Assembly: GCF_011299095.1 (NCBI RefSeq)
Contig: NZ_CP049889.1
Span: 284,501-348,500, forward strand
DNA: 64,000 bases
Source of the DNA: Jeotgalibaca porci
Lineage (GTDB): Bacteria > Bacillota > Bacilli > Lactobacillales > Aerococcaceae
Direction: 5' to 3'
In this document: positions 33,901 through 41,997 of the stretch, piece by piece
Position numbering within the stretch: position 1 is the stretch's first letter
Layout: the number at the start of each line of letters is the position of its first letter
The notes under the pieces: model-generated
Told to the model about the DNA's origin: nothing
Database searches by the model: none
What the model saw: only the letters and a program-made list of their open reading frames with translations
Position numbers and translations under genes: made by a program

Positions 33901-36221
33901 AAGAATTTAATGTATAAGTAATCCATCGATTGATAATCTTCTTTTGATTCTTGAACTAAAGCTGCAGCTTTAACAACAGCTTTTCGTAGGGCTTCTTCAT
34001 CTGCTGCTTTTGTTAATTCTTTAGCTAAAGATGCGGCTCTTTGTCTACTATCTGAGAATAATAATACTTTTCTTCCACCATTTGGATTATGCTCTAGCTG
34101 TTCTTTTTCAAAAATTGTTTGTGGTTGTAATTTTAATTGCTCTGATACTAAATTGTAGAAAGATTGATTTCCTTTCGTACTAAAATCAGTTAAATTACTT
34201 CGTACATTACAATTTGGACAATTTTTTTCTTCACCGTAAACACCTTGTGGATTATAAAAAACTCGAATATAATTTGGATTATTAGTATAAATATCATTTC
34301 GTTCAACTTTTCCTGTGATGATATTCAACCATATACTTTCATCGTCCTTATTGCCTTGTCTAAATATTCCATTCGAAGGAATATATAAATAAATATCTTG
34401 ATACTCTTCCTCTGATAAGCTTCCTTTTGTACTCCAGAAGAAATCATGGACTAAACTATGTTTATTAATATAGGCCTTGAAATAAATTGCTCCACAACGA
34501 CGATGATTAACTAATTCATAAATTTTTCCACCACATTCACAAATAGTATCTTGTCTATTTAGATAAACTTTACCAAAAGGTAAATTACTTTCTTTTTCTT
34601 TTAGACTACAGTTTGGATTAGCACAAGCAAATATACCTTGTAAACCTCTAAACATCATGTGCAGTCTCGTTGGAAATAAAACTTGCCCTTCTTTACTTTT
34701 CGCTAAAGGAGCTATCGCTAAGATAACATTCGTAGCTTTCTCTGCTGTATCTACTTTAACATTCGGAAATATCTTTTGCGCTAATTTAGTAAATTTCAGC
34801 GCATTACCTTGAATATGGTTGATAATTTTTAACAGTGGATCAAACTCATGAAGTTCATCATAAAGCCAATTTTGTATTGACTCTTGAGACGAAAAGTCAC
34901 ATTTTTGTACATCTAATCCTATAACATGACCGAATTCTTCAATAGCTTCAGCCGTTTCTTGCTCATCTCCTTGAAATCTATCAATAGAAAAACTAGCAAG
35001 TGTTTCAGCATCCGCAGTAATCTTCCCGTTATTATTGAACTTTCGGACATCCCCAGTAATAATTTTAAATGTTTCATCTTCTGTATTTCTAGCCGTTAAG
35101 TCGCAAGCAAATTGATTAACAGCTTCTTGATTATCTGGAATACTAGCACTAGTTAAAATAAATTGTATCTTGTCACTATCTAGATTTAAACGGTGCATTA
35201 AACGTCTAATTAAAAGAGCAACTTCTCCTCCAGGTGCACCCTTATACATATGAGCTTCATCTATAATAAAAAGTAATTTGTTTTCTGATTCTTCTTCTAG
35301 CCACATTTTAGTATTGTCCCAGAAGCTACTCTCTTCTATACGCATCAACATATACTCTAGCATTGAATAGTTTGTGATAAGAATATCTGGTGTATTTTCT
35401 TGCATCTCTAAACGTGTGACCATCTCGGCATCACGTTCATCCGTAATATGTTTGCCATCTTCGATATTCTCTATGAAAGCTTCAAGATTATATTTGGCTG
35501 GATATTTCCCCATTTCAATTAATTGTTTCTTAACCTCTTCATCTTTACCTAATAAATCTTTTCTCAAAGTATTGGCTAAATTGGTATTTTTAATTTTATC
35601 ACTTTTTCCTGGATACGGCGTTCTACCTGTATACATCCCAAATTGCGGAATTCTTTCACCATCTGTTATTTTATTAAATAAATCGTAAAACACACCGTCT
35701 TCATCACCAATCATATTTCTTAATCGACTCATTTGATCAGCTACTAACGCGTTCATTGGATAGAGCATAATTGCACGAATACCACGTTTACGCCAAGATT
35801 TTGGTGAGGATTGAGCTTCATTAATCAATTTTGTAACCATTGGCCAAGTAAAACATTCTGTTTTACCTGAACCTGTTCCTGTCGCCACAAGTAAATCTTT
35901 TCCATTATAGAAATTCTCGACAGCGTCTACTTGGTGTTTATACGGAGTATTATATACGCCTAATTGGTTATCGATAAGTTTACCAAGTATATCTTTTACA
36001 TTCTGAGGTATATTCTCATTTTGTGTTAACCCATTTTCATGGATAAGGTAAGATGGATTTGCTTCTATAAAAGGTTCTTGCCATAGTACTTCTTGTTCTT
36101 CTAAATCTTTTTTTATTTCATTTCTTAGTGCGTCATTTCTTCCTAAATATTCTGTTTCAATGTATTTAAATAAACGTTCTTTCAGTCTTGTATGTGTATT
36201 CTGAATTGTATATTGATTCAT
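30951..36221 (-). CDS. Large DEAH helicase with DUF1998-type C-terminus, Druantia DruE-like
   Basis: 1756 aa. The SF2 helicase motor has LLVATGTGSGKTECF (Walker A, 113-121), FIIDEAHMYKGAPGGE (DEAH, 322-325) and ENYQQRAGRAGRRSS (motif VI). Zinc-ribbon cysteines lie near 535-580 (CANPNC ... CECGG) and again near 680 and 1030. The end carries the MZB/DUF1998 cysteine cluster KCPSNCDTSCHDCLNHFGNQ and an R-rich tail. This whole arrangement is that of DruE in Druantia, or of DISARM DrmA and DrmB joined together. It probably moves on phage DNA. It starts one base after the 338-aa gene, within a four-gene operon. Confidence 0.85.
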   Translation of the reverse strand: MNQYTIQNTHTRLKERLFKYIETEYLGRNDALRNEIKKDLEEQEVLWQEPFIEANPSYLIHENGLTQNENIPQNVKDILGKLIDNQLGVYNTPYKHQVDAVENFYNGKDLLVATGTGSGKTECFTWPMVTKLINEAQSSPKSWRKRGIRAIMLYPMNALVADQMSRLRNMIGDEDGVFYDLFNKITDGERIPQFGMYTGRTPYPGKSDKIKNTNLANTLRKDLLGKDEEVKKQLIEMGKYPAKYNLEAFIENIEDGKHITDERDAEMVTRLEMQENTPDILITNYSMLEYMLMRIEESSFWDNTKMWLEEESENKLLFIIDEAHMYKGAPGGEVALLIRRLMHRLNLDSDKIQFILTSASIPDNQEAVNQFACDLTARNTEDETFKIITGDVRKFNNNGKITADAETLASFSIDRFQGDEQETAEAIEEFGHVIGLDVQKCDFSSQESIQNWLYDELHEFDPLLKIINHIQGNALKFTKLAQKIFPNVKVDTAEKATNVILAIAPLAKSKEGQVLFPTRLHMMFRGLQGIFACANPNCSLKEKESNLPFGKVYLNRQDTICECGGKIYELVNHRRCGAIYFKAYINKHSLVHDFFWSTKGSLSEEEYQDIYLYIPSNGIFRQGNKDDESIWLNIITGKVERNDIYTNNPNYIRVFYNPQGVYGEEKNCPNCNVRSNLTDFSTKGNQSFYNLVSEQLKLQPQTIFEKEQLEHNPNGGRKVLLFSDSRQRAASLAKELTKAADEEALRKAVVKAAALVQESKEDYQSMDYLYIKFLEVAADSELQFFYGDEEIQLKNEIEKYKNEISKMEEPANERRTRRRRSSRRENHSKDENLKRSFDTESQMFSKYVLSFLSNQFRSLTDLGLGWIEPFEDRDFYRPIDKYEEDTGKTTILGEDISKELYSAWANQKIVDNLAYNHAISNDVHSSLERRFSRQTGITEDTIFNRNFTKLLKNLQLTNEEIEILKEAFMTTLDTNNNRSDSHLFIRPDMVSLTYEPDHEWYKCSVCNKVFPFSIEETCLQCFAEDSTFIMKKSEYEGISFYRDPIIEAIEKDDKTAMRRINTEEHTAQLSHKDQMDNMWSTTEEYELLFQDVPIEGKAPVDILSCTTTMEVGIDIGSLTAVGLRNIPPMRENYQQRAGRAGRRSSAISTIVTFINNGPHDNYYFYNPERIISGEPRTPDIDVNNIKLIRRHLNVVLLSSYLRRDYIDVNAVRLDTFFNEYFNNFTNYLSKLNLSDLDYHRLIPYKVEINFEEVKTELENCLLKIKEDFDKNEINYINERGTTKSLLDVMLEEALFPNYSFARNVIGFTVENSKGEKVDQRPDRPIDVAISEYAPGRKIVIDKKTYVSGGVYNHYSKRRNSNSKTPAKDYFENASHLKTIYVCSNRYCNWNSSKEESTEICPFCKTGNIQEQSLLIPWGFAPRNGKNENELKVTEQYSYANTPSYSAAIRSEDMNNESSTKYLRYGRLIDQKLNVINMGPSNEGFSICRNCGAAAPYDDNDENNSYLKRPYRGEHQSCKHSYEHVVIGAEFNTDMILLEIELDNRKINTNLNGMWLRSAAQTLTEAMQLAATDILDTDFNDINGGYRVRISRNKTFIDIYLFDSLSSGAGYCSMLEDKISQLIRATSNVLKCPSNCDTSCHDCLNHFGNQRVQQFLDRNLGKQLLDWCREGKLATELSRKEQSRLLLPLQELSESTDAFTINGNQVTHKGKSHKVIVQPVMWNEGMNTSNDSIILSDKLLTEALPKAYDKIKNELYV

Positions 36222-36222
36222 A

Positions 36223-37230
36223 CTAAGTTTCCTCCAATTTATAACCTAACATTTGAATTGTTCTCGCTACTATATCCCATAATTCCAACGGAACGATAAA
36301 AGACCAACTATCTAATATATGATTTTTTGGCCATGCGTATGTCGTGAGAAATGACTCTTCATACCTTGGTAAATTATATTCCAAGTTTAGTTCAACAATA
36401 TCATGAACTATTTTATATTCAGCTGCTAGTGGGTTCTCATTAAGCTGTCTTAAACCTGAAATCAGTCTATAGTGAAAACCTTGTTTAATTAACTCTTCGT
36501 GTATTGGATATTGATAGAAATTATCTGCTCGTTTTAAAAGTAATAAATAGTCCCAATAATTCACCTGTTTTGTTTCTTTTCTTAGTAAATGAATCTCGGA
36601 ATCCAAACGGCCATTTGAAATCCAGTTTTTTTCATATTTGTTGTTTTTGTGTACATTAAATACTTCATATTTAAAATCTAACTTTAGTATTTTAGTATAA
36701 TAAGATGGCTTCTTAAACTCATTAACTAATTCTAAAGAGTTTTCTATTTGTAAAGTTGACTGAGATTTGTTTATTGCTTTAATAATTTTTGTAAGACCCA
36801 CATATTTAAACTCAGTGTTCGGAGTAGATATTTCAATTAGTCGACTAACATTTTTATCTAATGGAATTATTTTTTTCCTAGCCAGTGTAATATTCCCATC
36901 TAAATCAACTTCATTTATTTCACTAGCTGCAATAAGACGATTCCTTATTATATGTATCGGATCAATATTCTTATCTGGATACATCCAATATGATACACTT
37001 GGAAACAGATTGATATATTCATCTAAAATTTCAGAAGTTCTTCGATAATGATAATTCTTGGACTTTATTTCAGCCTCATTTTCATGAATCATATGGTCCA
37101 GCAATATATATTTCATCCATACTGAGACGGCTGAATATACTATTCTTGAATGAAACTCTTCAGGCGATTCTGTAGAATATTTTCTAATATTTAAATCGTA
37201 AGATATATCTTCAATTAATTGTTGATACAA
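36223..37230 (-). CDS. Unknown protein, third gene of the DruE-like operon
   Basis: About 335 aa, soluble and rich in Tyr, Ile and Asn, with no motif I can name. The N-terminal 100 residues are helical (FHSRIVYSAVSVWMKYILL). The C-terminal part has ENPLAAEYKIVHDIVELNLEYNLPRYEES. The TTG at 37230 has AGTAGG eight bases upstream; the GTG at 37239 is nearer but hard against that site. It is sandwiched without gaps between the 694-aa gene and the helicase, so a structural role in the complex is the best guess. Confidence 0.6.
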   Translation of the reverse strand: MYQQLIEDISYDLNIRKYSTESPEEFHSRIVYSAVSVWMKYILLDHMIHENEAEIKSKNYHYRRTSEILDEYINLFPSVSYWMYPDKNIDPIHIIRNRLIAASEINEVDLDGNITLARKKIIPLDKNVSRLIEISTPNTEFKYVGLTKIIKAINKSQSTLQIENSLELVNEFKKPSYYTKILKLDFKYEVFNVHKNNKYEKNWISNGRLDSEIHLLRKETKQVNYWDYLLLLKRADNFYQYPIHEELIKQGFHYRLISGLRQLNENPLAAEYKIVHDIVELNLEYNLPRYEESFLTTYAWPKNHILDSWSFIVPLELWDIVARTIQMLGYKLEET

Positions 37231-37239
37231 ATTAAACAC

Positions 37240-39324
37240 CTACTTGTAATACTTCAGTAAATCTTCCTCAATACCAAGACGATTTAAGTAAGATTCTAGT
37301 TCTGAGATCCGTTCTCTATTCATTGTTAATATTTGATGATTCAAAGGCATGTTCTTCATCGTAGTCATTTCAAAATGTTTATCTATTATCTCTTTATATA
37401 AGGCCGTATATACTTCCATTATATATAAAAATTCCTCTTGGACGTATCGAGTAAACAAACACTCTTCTGTCATTCTACTATAAAAATTTGAAGACAGCTT
37501 TTCTGTACTAATATCGGCTTTTGATACGTCAATATTTATTTCGTTGGATTTTTTCCAATGCTTTTCCAGGGCTAAATCGAAATGATCTATAGGATTTAAA
37601 TAACCACAATAATTCCAAAGATTATCAGAAAATAAGCTTAATGATTTTTCATCATTAATCGTAAATATAATATTTTTATTTTTACTTTGATTAATTAATG
37701 TATTTACAGCTGATTCATTGAACATATCTAAGTGACCTTTTATAAGAACATATCTATCTTCATTATGATGAATTTGTTCGATCAGCCAATTTAAATCATA
37801 ACATTCATTTAATATACTTATTGTTTTAACTGGCTTGCCTGTCACAATTAATGATAAAGCATTCGCAATATCTTCAGAATGAAATTCAGGAAGTATAATG
37901 AACTTATGCGTATTTAATAGTGCAATTAATATAGTAGTGTATCTTTGGGCATTCGAAGTATCCATAAAATTTTCGAGATTATATTTTATTCCTTCAAAAA
38001 TATCAACAATACTGTCACTCGTCTGTAAATCAACATTCTCAAAATTTTCTGGTATATGTTCAATAACTCCAGAGTTGTTGCCGCTATTTCCTTGACTAGC
38101 TCCTGCAAAAGCAGATAGCTTAAACTGTTCAACGATATTTTTTTGAAAACTAGTTAATTCTTGTTTTATCTGTGTTTCAATAGTTGCTTTCTTTTCCATT
38201 AATTCTTTTAACTCATTAGTAATGGCTTTAGATTCGACTTCAATATCGGTCAATTCAGTAGTTATCCTGTTTAATTCTTTCTTTTTTTCATCGTATTGAG
38301 CTTCTACTGTCTGTAATTCATTTTCTTTTTTTAATAAATTTTCATTAGCTCGTAACATCCATTTAGCTTCAATTTTTTCTTCAAGCTCATTTGAAATCAA
38401 AGGGCTCTTTTCAAGAATTTCTAATAGAAATTCCATTTCAGTAATTTCAGATCGCTTAATAAAGTCTATTATATTAGTTATATTCTCTATAAAAATATCG
38501 CTTGCTACCGAAAGTTTTTCACCTTCAATAGTGAAGAAGCGTTCAACTATCGTATAGTTGTCTTCAATATATTCTAACTCTGTCATAAGATTTGCTCTTA
38601 TTTGTTTAGAGTACTTGTTACGCATCTCTGTATTTTTTAAATAATTTGAAAAGAAACCAATTGTATAATCTTCGGGATCTCGCAATTGAAACTTTTTCGT
38701 GCTTTCTGGTAGAATCACTGAATTATAAAAATATCGTAGTTTATCCGGATTATACCATTTTAACTTATTCCGGAGTGTTTCTGTTGATATTAACTGGTCA
38801 TTATAAATATATATAAGGTCAAATTCAGTAACTGTATTCTTCAGATCTCTTATTTGCTTTTCAATATGGTATTTTCCTTCTTCATATTTAAAAGCTTTTT
38901 TATCACAAAGTAAGACTCGATAAGATTCTGATGTTACATCTAAGACTAGTAAAAAATATCTTGCTATTCCTTCAGGTAAACTTATCCCGTTATATAATAC
39001 TTGTCTTAATTGCTTATCACTTAATGGTTGGTGGATTAATTCCTCTGAAAACAATACTTCATAAATATAGCCAAAACGTAGCTCTTGATAAAATGACATC
39101 TGTTTCAACTCATCTAATGGAATCCATTTTCTTATTTCAACCTCTTCGGCGATGCCTTCTACTTTAGATGAATAGATTTGAACAGGAGTTTCACTTGTAT
39201 AATCATATTTAGCTTGAGTGAACTCTCGATATTGTGGGTCATAATCAGCAATTCTATATAAAGAGTTCGAACCTTGTAAGTTAGGCAATGCCAGACACAG
39301 TGAATAATTAAATTCTTTATTCAT
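37240..39324 (-). CDS. Coiled-coil protein, second gene of the DruE-like operon
   Basis: 694 aa. Residues about 1-320 form a globular part with a Lys/Tyr-rich surface. Residues about 330-400 are a long coiled coil (Glu/Lys heptads such as ELQTVEAQYDEKKKELNRI). After a Gly/Asn/Ser hinge, residues 430-640 alternate strand and helix like an ATPase core: TILIALLNTHKFIILPEF, RYVLIKGHLDMF, NIIFTINDEKSL. The GxxGxGKT Walker A expected there is missing. I read this as a possible degenerate AAA-type domain; it is not a recognised family. Confidence 0.6.
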   Translation of the reverse strand: MNKEFNYSLCLALPNLQGSNSLYRIADYDPQYREFTQAKYDYTSETPVQIYSSKVEGIAEEVEIRKWIPLDELKQMSFYQELRFGYIYEVLFSEELIHQPLSDKQLRQVLYNGISLPEGIARYFLLVLDVTSESYRVLLCDKKAFKYEEGKYHIEKQIRDLKNTVTEFDLIYIYNDQLISTETLRNKLKWYNPDKLRYFYNSVILPESTKKFQLRDPEDYTIGFFSNYLKNTEMRNKYSKQIRANLMTELEYIEDNYTIVERFFTIEGEKLSVASDIFIENITNIIDFIKRSEITEMEFLLEILEKSPLISNELEEKIEAKWMLRANENLLKKENELQTVEAQYDEKKKELNRITTELTDIEVESKAITNELKELMEKKATIETQIKQELTSFQKNIVEQFKLSAFAGASQGNSGNNSGVIEHIPENFENVDLQTSDSIVDIFEGIKYNLENFMDTSNAQRYTTILIALLNTHKFIILPEFHSEDIANALSLIVTGKPVKTISILNECYDLNWLIEQIHHNEDRYVLIKGHLDMFNESAVNTLINQSKNKNIIFTINDEKSLSLFSDNLWNYCGYLNPIDHFDLALEKHWKKSNEINIDVSKADISTEKLSSNFYSRMTEECLFTRYVQEEFLYIMEVYTALYKEIIDKHFEMTTMKNMPLNHQILTMNRERISELESYLNRLGIEEDLLKYYK

Positions 39325-39328
39325 TCTT

Positions 39329-40885
39329 CTAGATCTCCTTTAATAATTCATGAATTGTATATGGAATAGTATTAGAATGTAATATATTTTTAAATGCATG
39401 AAAAAAAATTTGATTTTCATTTATAATATGATAGATTTTTTCTCGATTACTCGCTGTAAGAACCACTTTTTTTTGAGGAATCTGTGACAATAAGTTAAGC
39501 TCACTTACCGAAAAACCAAAGTTGCTTTTTAACTTTTCAATGTTTATTGTTGATATCAAATTATCATTATTTAAAAGGTAAATCATATCCCCATAGCTGA
39601 GTTCTCTCCATTTAATGAGGTTCATTTTGAATTTTCTAGTATCTATCCTTTTATTTGAATCTATGATAAGACTAGTTAGTTTTACATTGGTTACTAATTC
39701 AAGATTTAAATCCTCACTATATCCCACTTGTTTCAATTCATTCATAGTTTTTTTATTGTTTAGTTGAATATCTTTTCCTTTATATTCATGATGTTTAAGC
39801 TTTATATTTATACCAGTTGAAGTAATCTTTCGATCCATATTCAATTGTGTTTCACTTTCAGAAAGATTATAATTTAAATAGTTTATACCTTTATAATACG
39901 TTGTCTTCAATTGTTGCGGATGCTTATATCCATCATCTTGATACATATAAATATTGGGAGTACTATTTACTGAGTGAACAACATTATGCACCCTACCTTT
40001 AGCAGATATAAAATACCCTTCCTCTGTTTTAATACTCGGTGGCCAAAGAAAGTTTATTTTATTCTTACTTTCTAGTAATATAACTTTTAATTTCTCATGT
40101 AAGACTTGAGATAACCGTTTAAAGTTAGAATAATCCTTCTCATCTTTTATAAAGACCACTTTATAAATATAATGAGGTTTATTTTTTAAGAGAATTTCTC
40201 CTTCCAACTCTATATTCTTTTCTAAAAGATTATTTTTACATAATTTTCTAGGTGATAACCAAAGATACTCTTCATCTGAATATATAGTATCGCCATGTCG
40301 GATACTTTTACCTACATTTGAATTTACAGAAAATAAAACCCCTGCTTCTAAGACCGGATCAATAAAATTTGCCCATTTATTAATTGATGAAGGGACGTTT
40401 TTATATTGAATAAGAAAAGGTTTTTTAAATGCTGGATACTGATCAATCTTAAATAAACTTAATTCTCCTATTGGAAAATTAAAGCGATCAATATTTATTC
40501 GCTTACTGCTTTTACCGTAAATTACCTCTAGATATGCCTTCTGGCTCTCAGCGATCATCAAACTTTCATTACTTATAGCTTTTAATCCAATATTTAACTC
40601 GTAGCCATTTATTTTAGATTTGGTCAGATATAACGGCACCCCTAAACGTTCATAAATAGTTAAGTTCGAATTTCCATCTACTCTTAAATCACAATCTTTA
40701 TAGATTTCGCTTCTCATATAATGTGCAAAGTAACTCTTCTGCTTATCACTAAACCTTAAAAAAACATCTTCACCACATTCAGGACAAATAAATGTGCCTC
40801 TCTTATATTTTTTCCGTTTCGTTAACTCTTCAGCCACTACCTCTTTTTGTTTGCCAGCTATTTCTAAAGAAATTGCTGTATCCAC
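39329..40885 (-). CDS. CoiA-like N-terminal zinc-finger protein, first gene of the DruE-like operon
   Basis: 518 aa. The N-terminus (residues 20-70) has FICPECGEDVFLR (Cys34, Cys37), KSYFAHYM (His55) and DCDLR (Cys65), the zinc finger and FAH motif of CoiA-like proteins, which are linked to DNA uptake and to nuclease domains. I do not see a clear nuclease motif in the remaining 440 residues, which look mostly beta-rich. GTG start with GGAGGTG eight bases upstream. It lies four bases before the coiled-coil gene, so the two are coupled. A role in recognising incoming DNA is inferred. Confidence 0.65.
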   Translation of the reverse strand: MDTAISLEIAGKQKEVVAEELTKRKKYKRGTFICPECGEDVFLRFSDKQKSYFAHYMRSEIYKDCDLRVDGNSNLTIYERLGVPLYLTKSKINGYELNIGLKAISNESLMIAESQKAYLEVIYGKSSKRINIDRFNFPIGELSLFKIDQYPAFKKPFLIQYKNVPSSINKWANFIDPVLEAGVLFSVNSNVGKSIRHGDTIYSDEEYLWLSPRKLCKNNLLEKNIELEGEILLKNKPHYIYKVVFIKDEKDYSNFKRLSQVLHEKLKVILLESKNKINFLWPPSIKTEEGYFISAKGRVHNVVHSVNSTPNIYMYQDDGYKHPQQLKTTYYKGINYLNYNLSESETQLNMDRKITSTGINIKLKHHEYKGKDIQLNNKKTMNELKQVGYSEDLNLELVTNVKLTSLIIDSNKRIDTRKFKMNLIKWRELSYGDMIYLLNNDNLISTINIEKLKSNFGFSVSELNLLSQIPQKKVVLTASNREKIYHIINENQIFFHAFKNILHSNTIPYTIHELLKEI

Positions 40886-40963
40886 TATCTTTCACCTCCA
40901 ACTCTAAAAACTACCACCCGTAAATAAAACGCTCTCATTTCTAGGAGTCTTACTATCTCTTTT

Positions 40964-41200
40964 TTAGTTGCGTTTTGTTATTTTTGAAACAACTGCTAAA
41001 CGATTTTTACCGCATTGTTGTCTTATTATCGTTGTATATTCATTGTTCTTAATAATTTTATCTTGATTATTTTTATATATTATCATTATATTCTCTTCTA
41101 ATTCTTCATCAGTGAGATTATCTACCCAATATTCATCAACTATTTCATTAATTACAGCTGCAACTTCGCGTTGAGTGCGATAAAACTTTTTCACTTCCAC
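40964..41200 (-). CDS. Small TIGR04540-like protein
   Basis: 78 aa, acidic in the middle and basic at the end. VKKFYRTQREVAAVINEIVD, then EELEENIMIIYKNNQDKI, and a C-terminal IIRQQCGKNRLAVVSKITKR. This pattern recalls the small TIGR04540 family of unknown function, an assignment I make from memory. GTG start with GGGGTG upstream. It is the first gene of the island from the ssrA side, 78 bp before the CoiA-like gene, so it may be a regulator or simply the first gene of that operon. Its 3' half recurs at 28271-28379. Confidence 0.6.
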   Translation of the reverse strand: MEVKKFYRTQREVAAVINEIVDEYWVDNLTDEELEENIMIIYKNNQDKIIKNNEYTTIIRQQCGKNRLAVVSKITKRN

Positions 41201-41234
41201 AGAATCACCCCTGTTTTATTAGATTCTTACTTTT

Positions 41235-41263
41235 ATTATACTTTAGATATATATCTTTAGCCA
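41235..41263 (-). promoter_or_regulatory. Promoter with embedded palindrome before the TIGR04540-like gene
   Basis: TGGCTA, 17 bases, TATAAT on the minus strand. The spacer contains the perfect 12-bp palindrome AGATATATATCT (41245-41256), well placed for a repressor. Confidence 0.5.
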
Positions 41264-41303
41264 TCACTCTTTAATAAGAAATACTCTAGTCCTTTATTAA
41301 CTT

Positions 41304-41420
41304 TCATCTCATTTCTTTATACTCATCCGCATACACTTCCTGTCCATCCTTATAAGCAACGATTTGACAAATATTGAGTTGCTCTGAACTAATGTAAGCA
41401 TGCAATTCTTGTTTATTCAT
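41304..41420 (-). pseudogene. Remnant of a serine hydrolase 5' end
   Basis: 38 codons behind GAGGGGA: MNKQELHAYISSEQLNICQI then VAYKDGQEVYADEY, stopping in TGA. The opening resembles class C beta-lactamase-like serine hydrolases, in which this segment precedes the SxxK nucleophile; everything beyond is missing. It lies within the island next to the ssrA-side repeat. Confidence 0.5.
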
Positions 41421-41512
41421 AGATTTCCCCTCGCATTCTCTCCTAAGAATGAAGGCATTAAAAATTGAATGCAATATCTTTTTTATTTTTAGGATTTGAT
41501 AATAGAATAATT

Positions 41513-41574
41513 AAAAAAAGAAGCTTAGATTATTAATCTGACTACTGTCAAATCAACGTTTCTAAGCTTCTTTT
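41513..41574 (-). terminator. Terminator of ssrA
   Basis: AAAAGAAGCTTAGA and TCTAAGCTTCTTTT are perfectly complementary around a 31-base loop, with a T run on the minus strand. It lies 14 bp past the tmRNA end and overlaps the attachment repeat. In the distal copy (14827) only one arm is kept. Confidence 0.7.
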
Positions 41575-41595
41575 CGTTTATCTCTTATGGAGATG
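41535..41595. repeat. Island boundary direct repeat, ssrA-proximal copy (putative att site)
   Basis: 61 bp, nearly identical to 14827-14886. It covers the last eight bases of ssrA and 53 bp beyond, so insertion at this site leaves ssrA intact. Confidence 0.85.
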
Positions 41596-41951
41596 GCGGG
41601 AGTCGAACCCGCGTCCAAACATATCGGCACTTCCAAGTCTACGCTCATAGCCATACTATTTAGGATTCGCATTTTGTTAGCCGTCTGGCAGGCGTTACAA
41701 AACGCTAACCTGATTAATCTCTCCCGATTCCTCCAGGTGGAAAGTCACGGTGTAGTCCACTGATTATGGGACCCTTGCTTGAGCACATGGACGATGCCAA
41801 GAGGATCTTAGCTAGCTGTTATTAAGCAGCGAAAGCTAAAGTGTTATTGTTTGTTTTGTCAGTTATATTTAACTGGAACGTTTTTGCGTAGCCGTAACCT
41901 ACGGAGCGCGTCAAAAGCTCGACCTATGCCTGTCGAATCCGTAACATCCCC
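41588..41951 (-). ncRNA. ssrA: Transfer-messenger RNA (tmRNA)
   Basis: About 364 nt. The 5' end GGGGATGTTACGGATTCGAC and the 3' end CGGGTTCGACTCCCG-CCATCTCC form the tRNA-like domain; GGGGATG pairs with CATCTCC. CCA is not encoded. The reading part encodes DKTNNNTLAFAA followed by TAA, so with the charged alanine the tag is ADKTNNNTLAFAA. It rescues stalled ribosomes with SmpB, whose gene is 3.2 kb away. The tag ends FAA rather than the common LAA. The defence island is inserted at its 3' end without damaging it. Confidence 0.95.
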
Positions 41952-41958
41952 TCTATAA

Positions 41959-41997
41959 AATAATAAAGGGTACTCTTACTGAGTACCCTTTATTATA
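41959..41997. terminator. Hairpin between ssrA and the histidine phosphatase gene
   Basis: AATAAAGGGTACTC pairs with GAGTACCCTTTATT across a short loop. It can end the upstream phosphatase transcript. It lies downstream of the ssrA -10 box, so it also falls in the leader of the tmRNA precursor. Confidence 0.7.

Larger units (their letters stand above)
14827..41595. mobile_element. Defence genomic island at the ssrA 3' end
   Basis: The island is about 26.8 kb, flanked by the near-identical direct repeats at 14827-14886 and 41535-41595. Its base composition is visibly richer in A/T than both flanks, and all genes run on the minus strand. Recognisable cargo is defence only: a DruE-like helicase operon, a methylase pair, a type I restriction-modification system, an Mrr-like nuclease and a Gabija-like pair. 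ssrA is a known integration hot spot. No integrase or excisionase could be found, so it is probably immobile now or moved in trans. Several decayed gene ends are present. Confidence 0.8.

Noticed and set aside
41201-41303. Toxin-antitoxin pair with the 78-aa gene
   Set aside because: No second small gene with a ribosome site was found beside it; only a promoter and palindrome are there.
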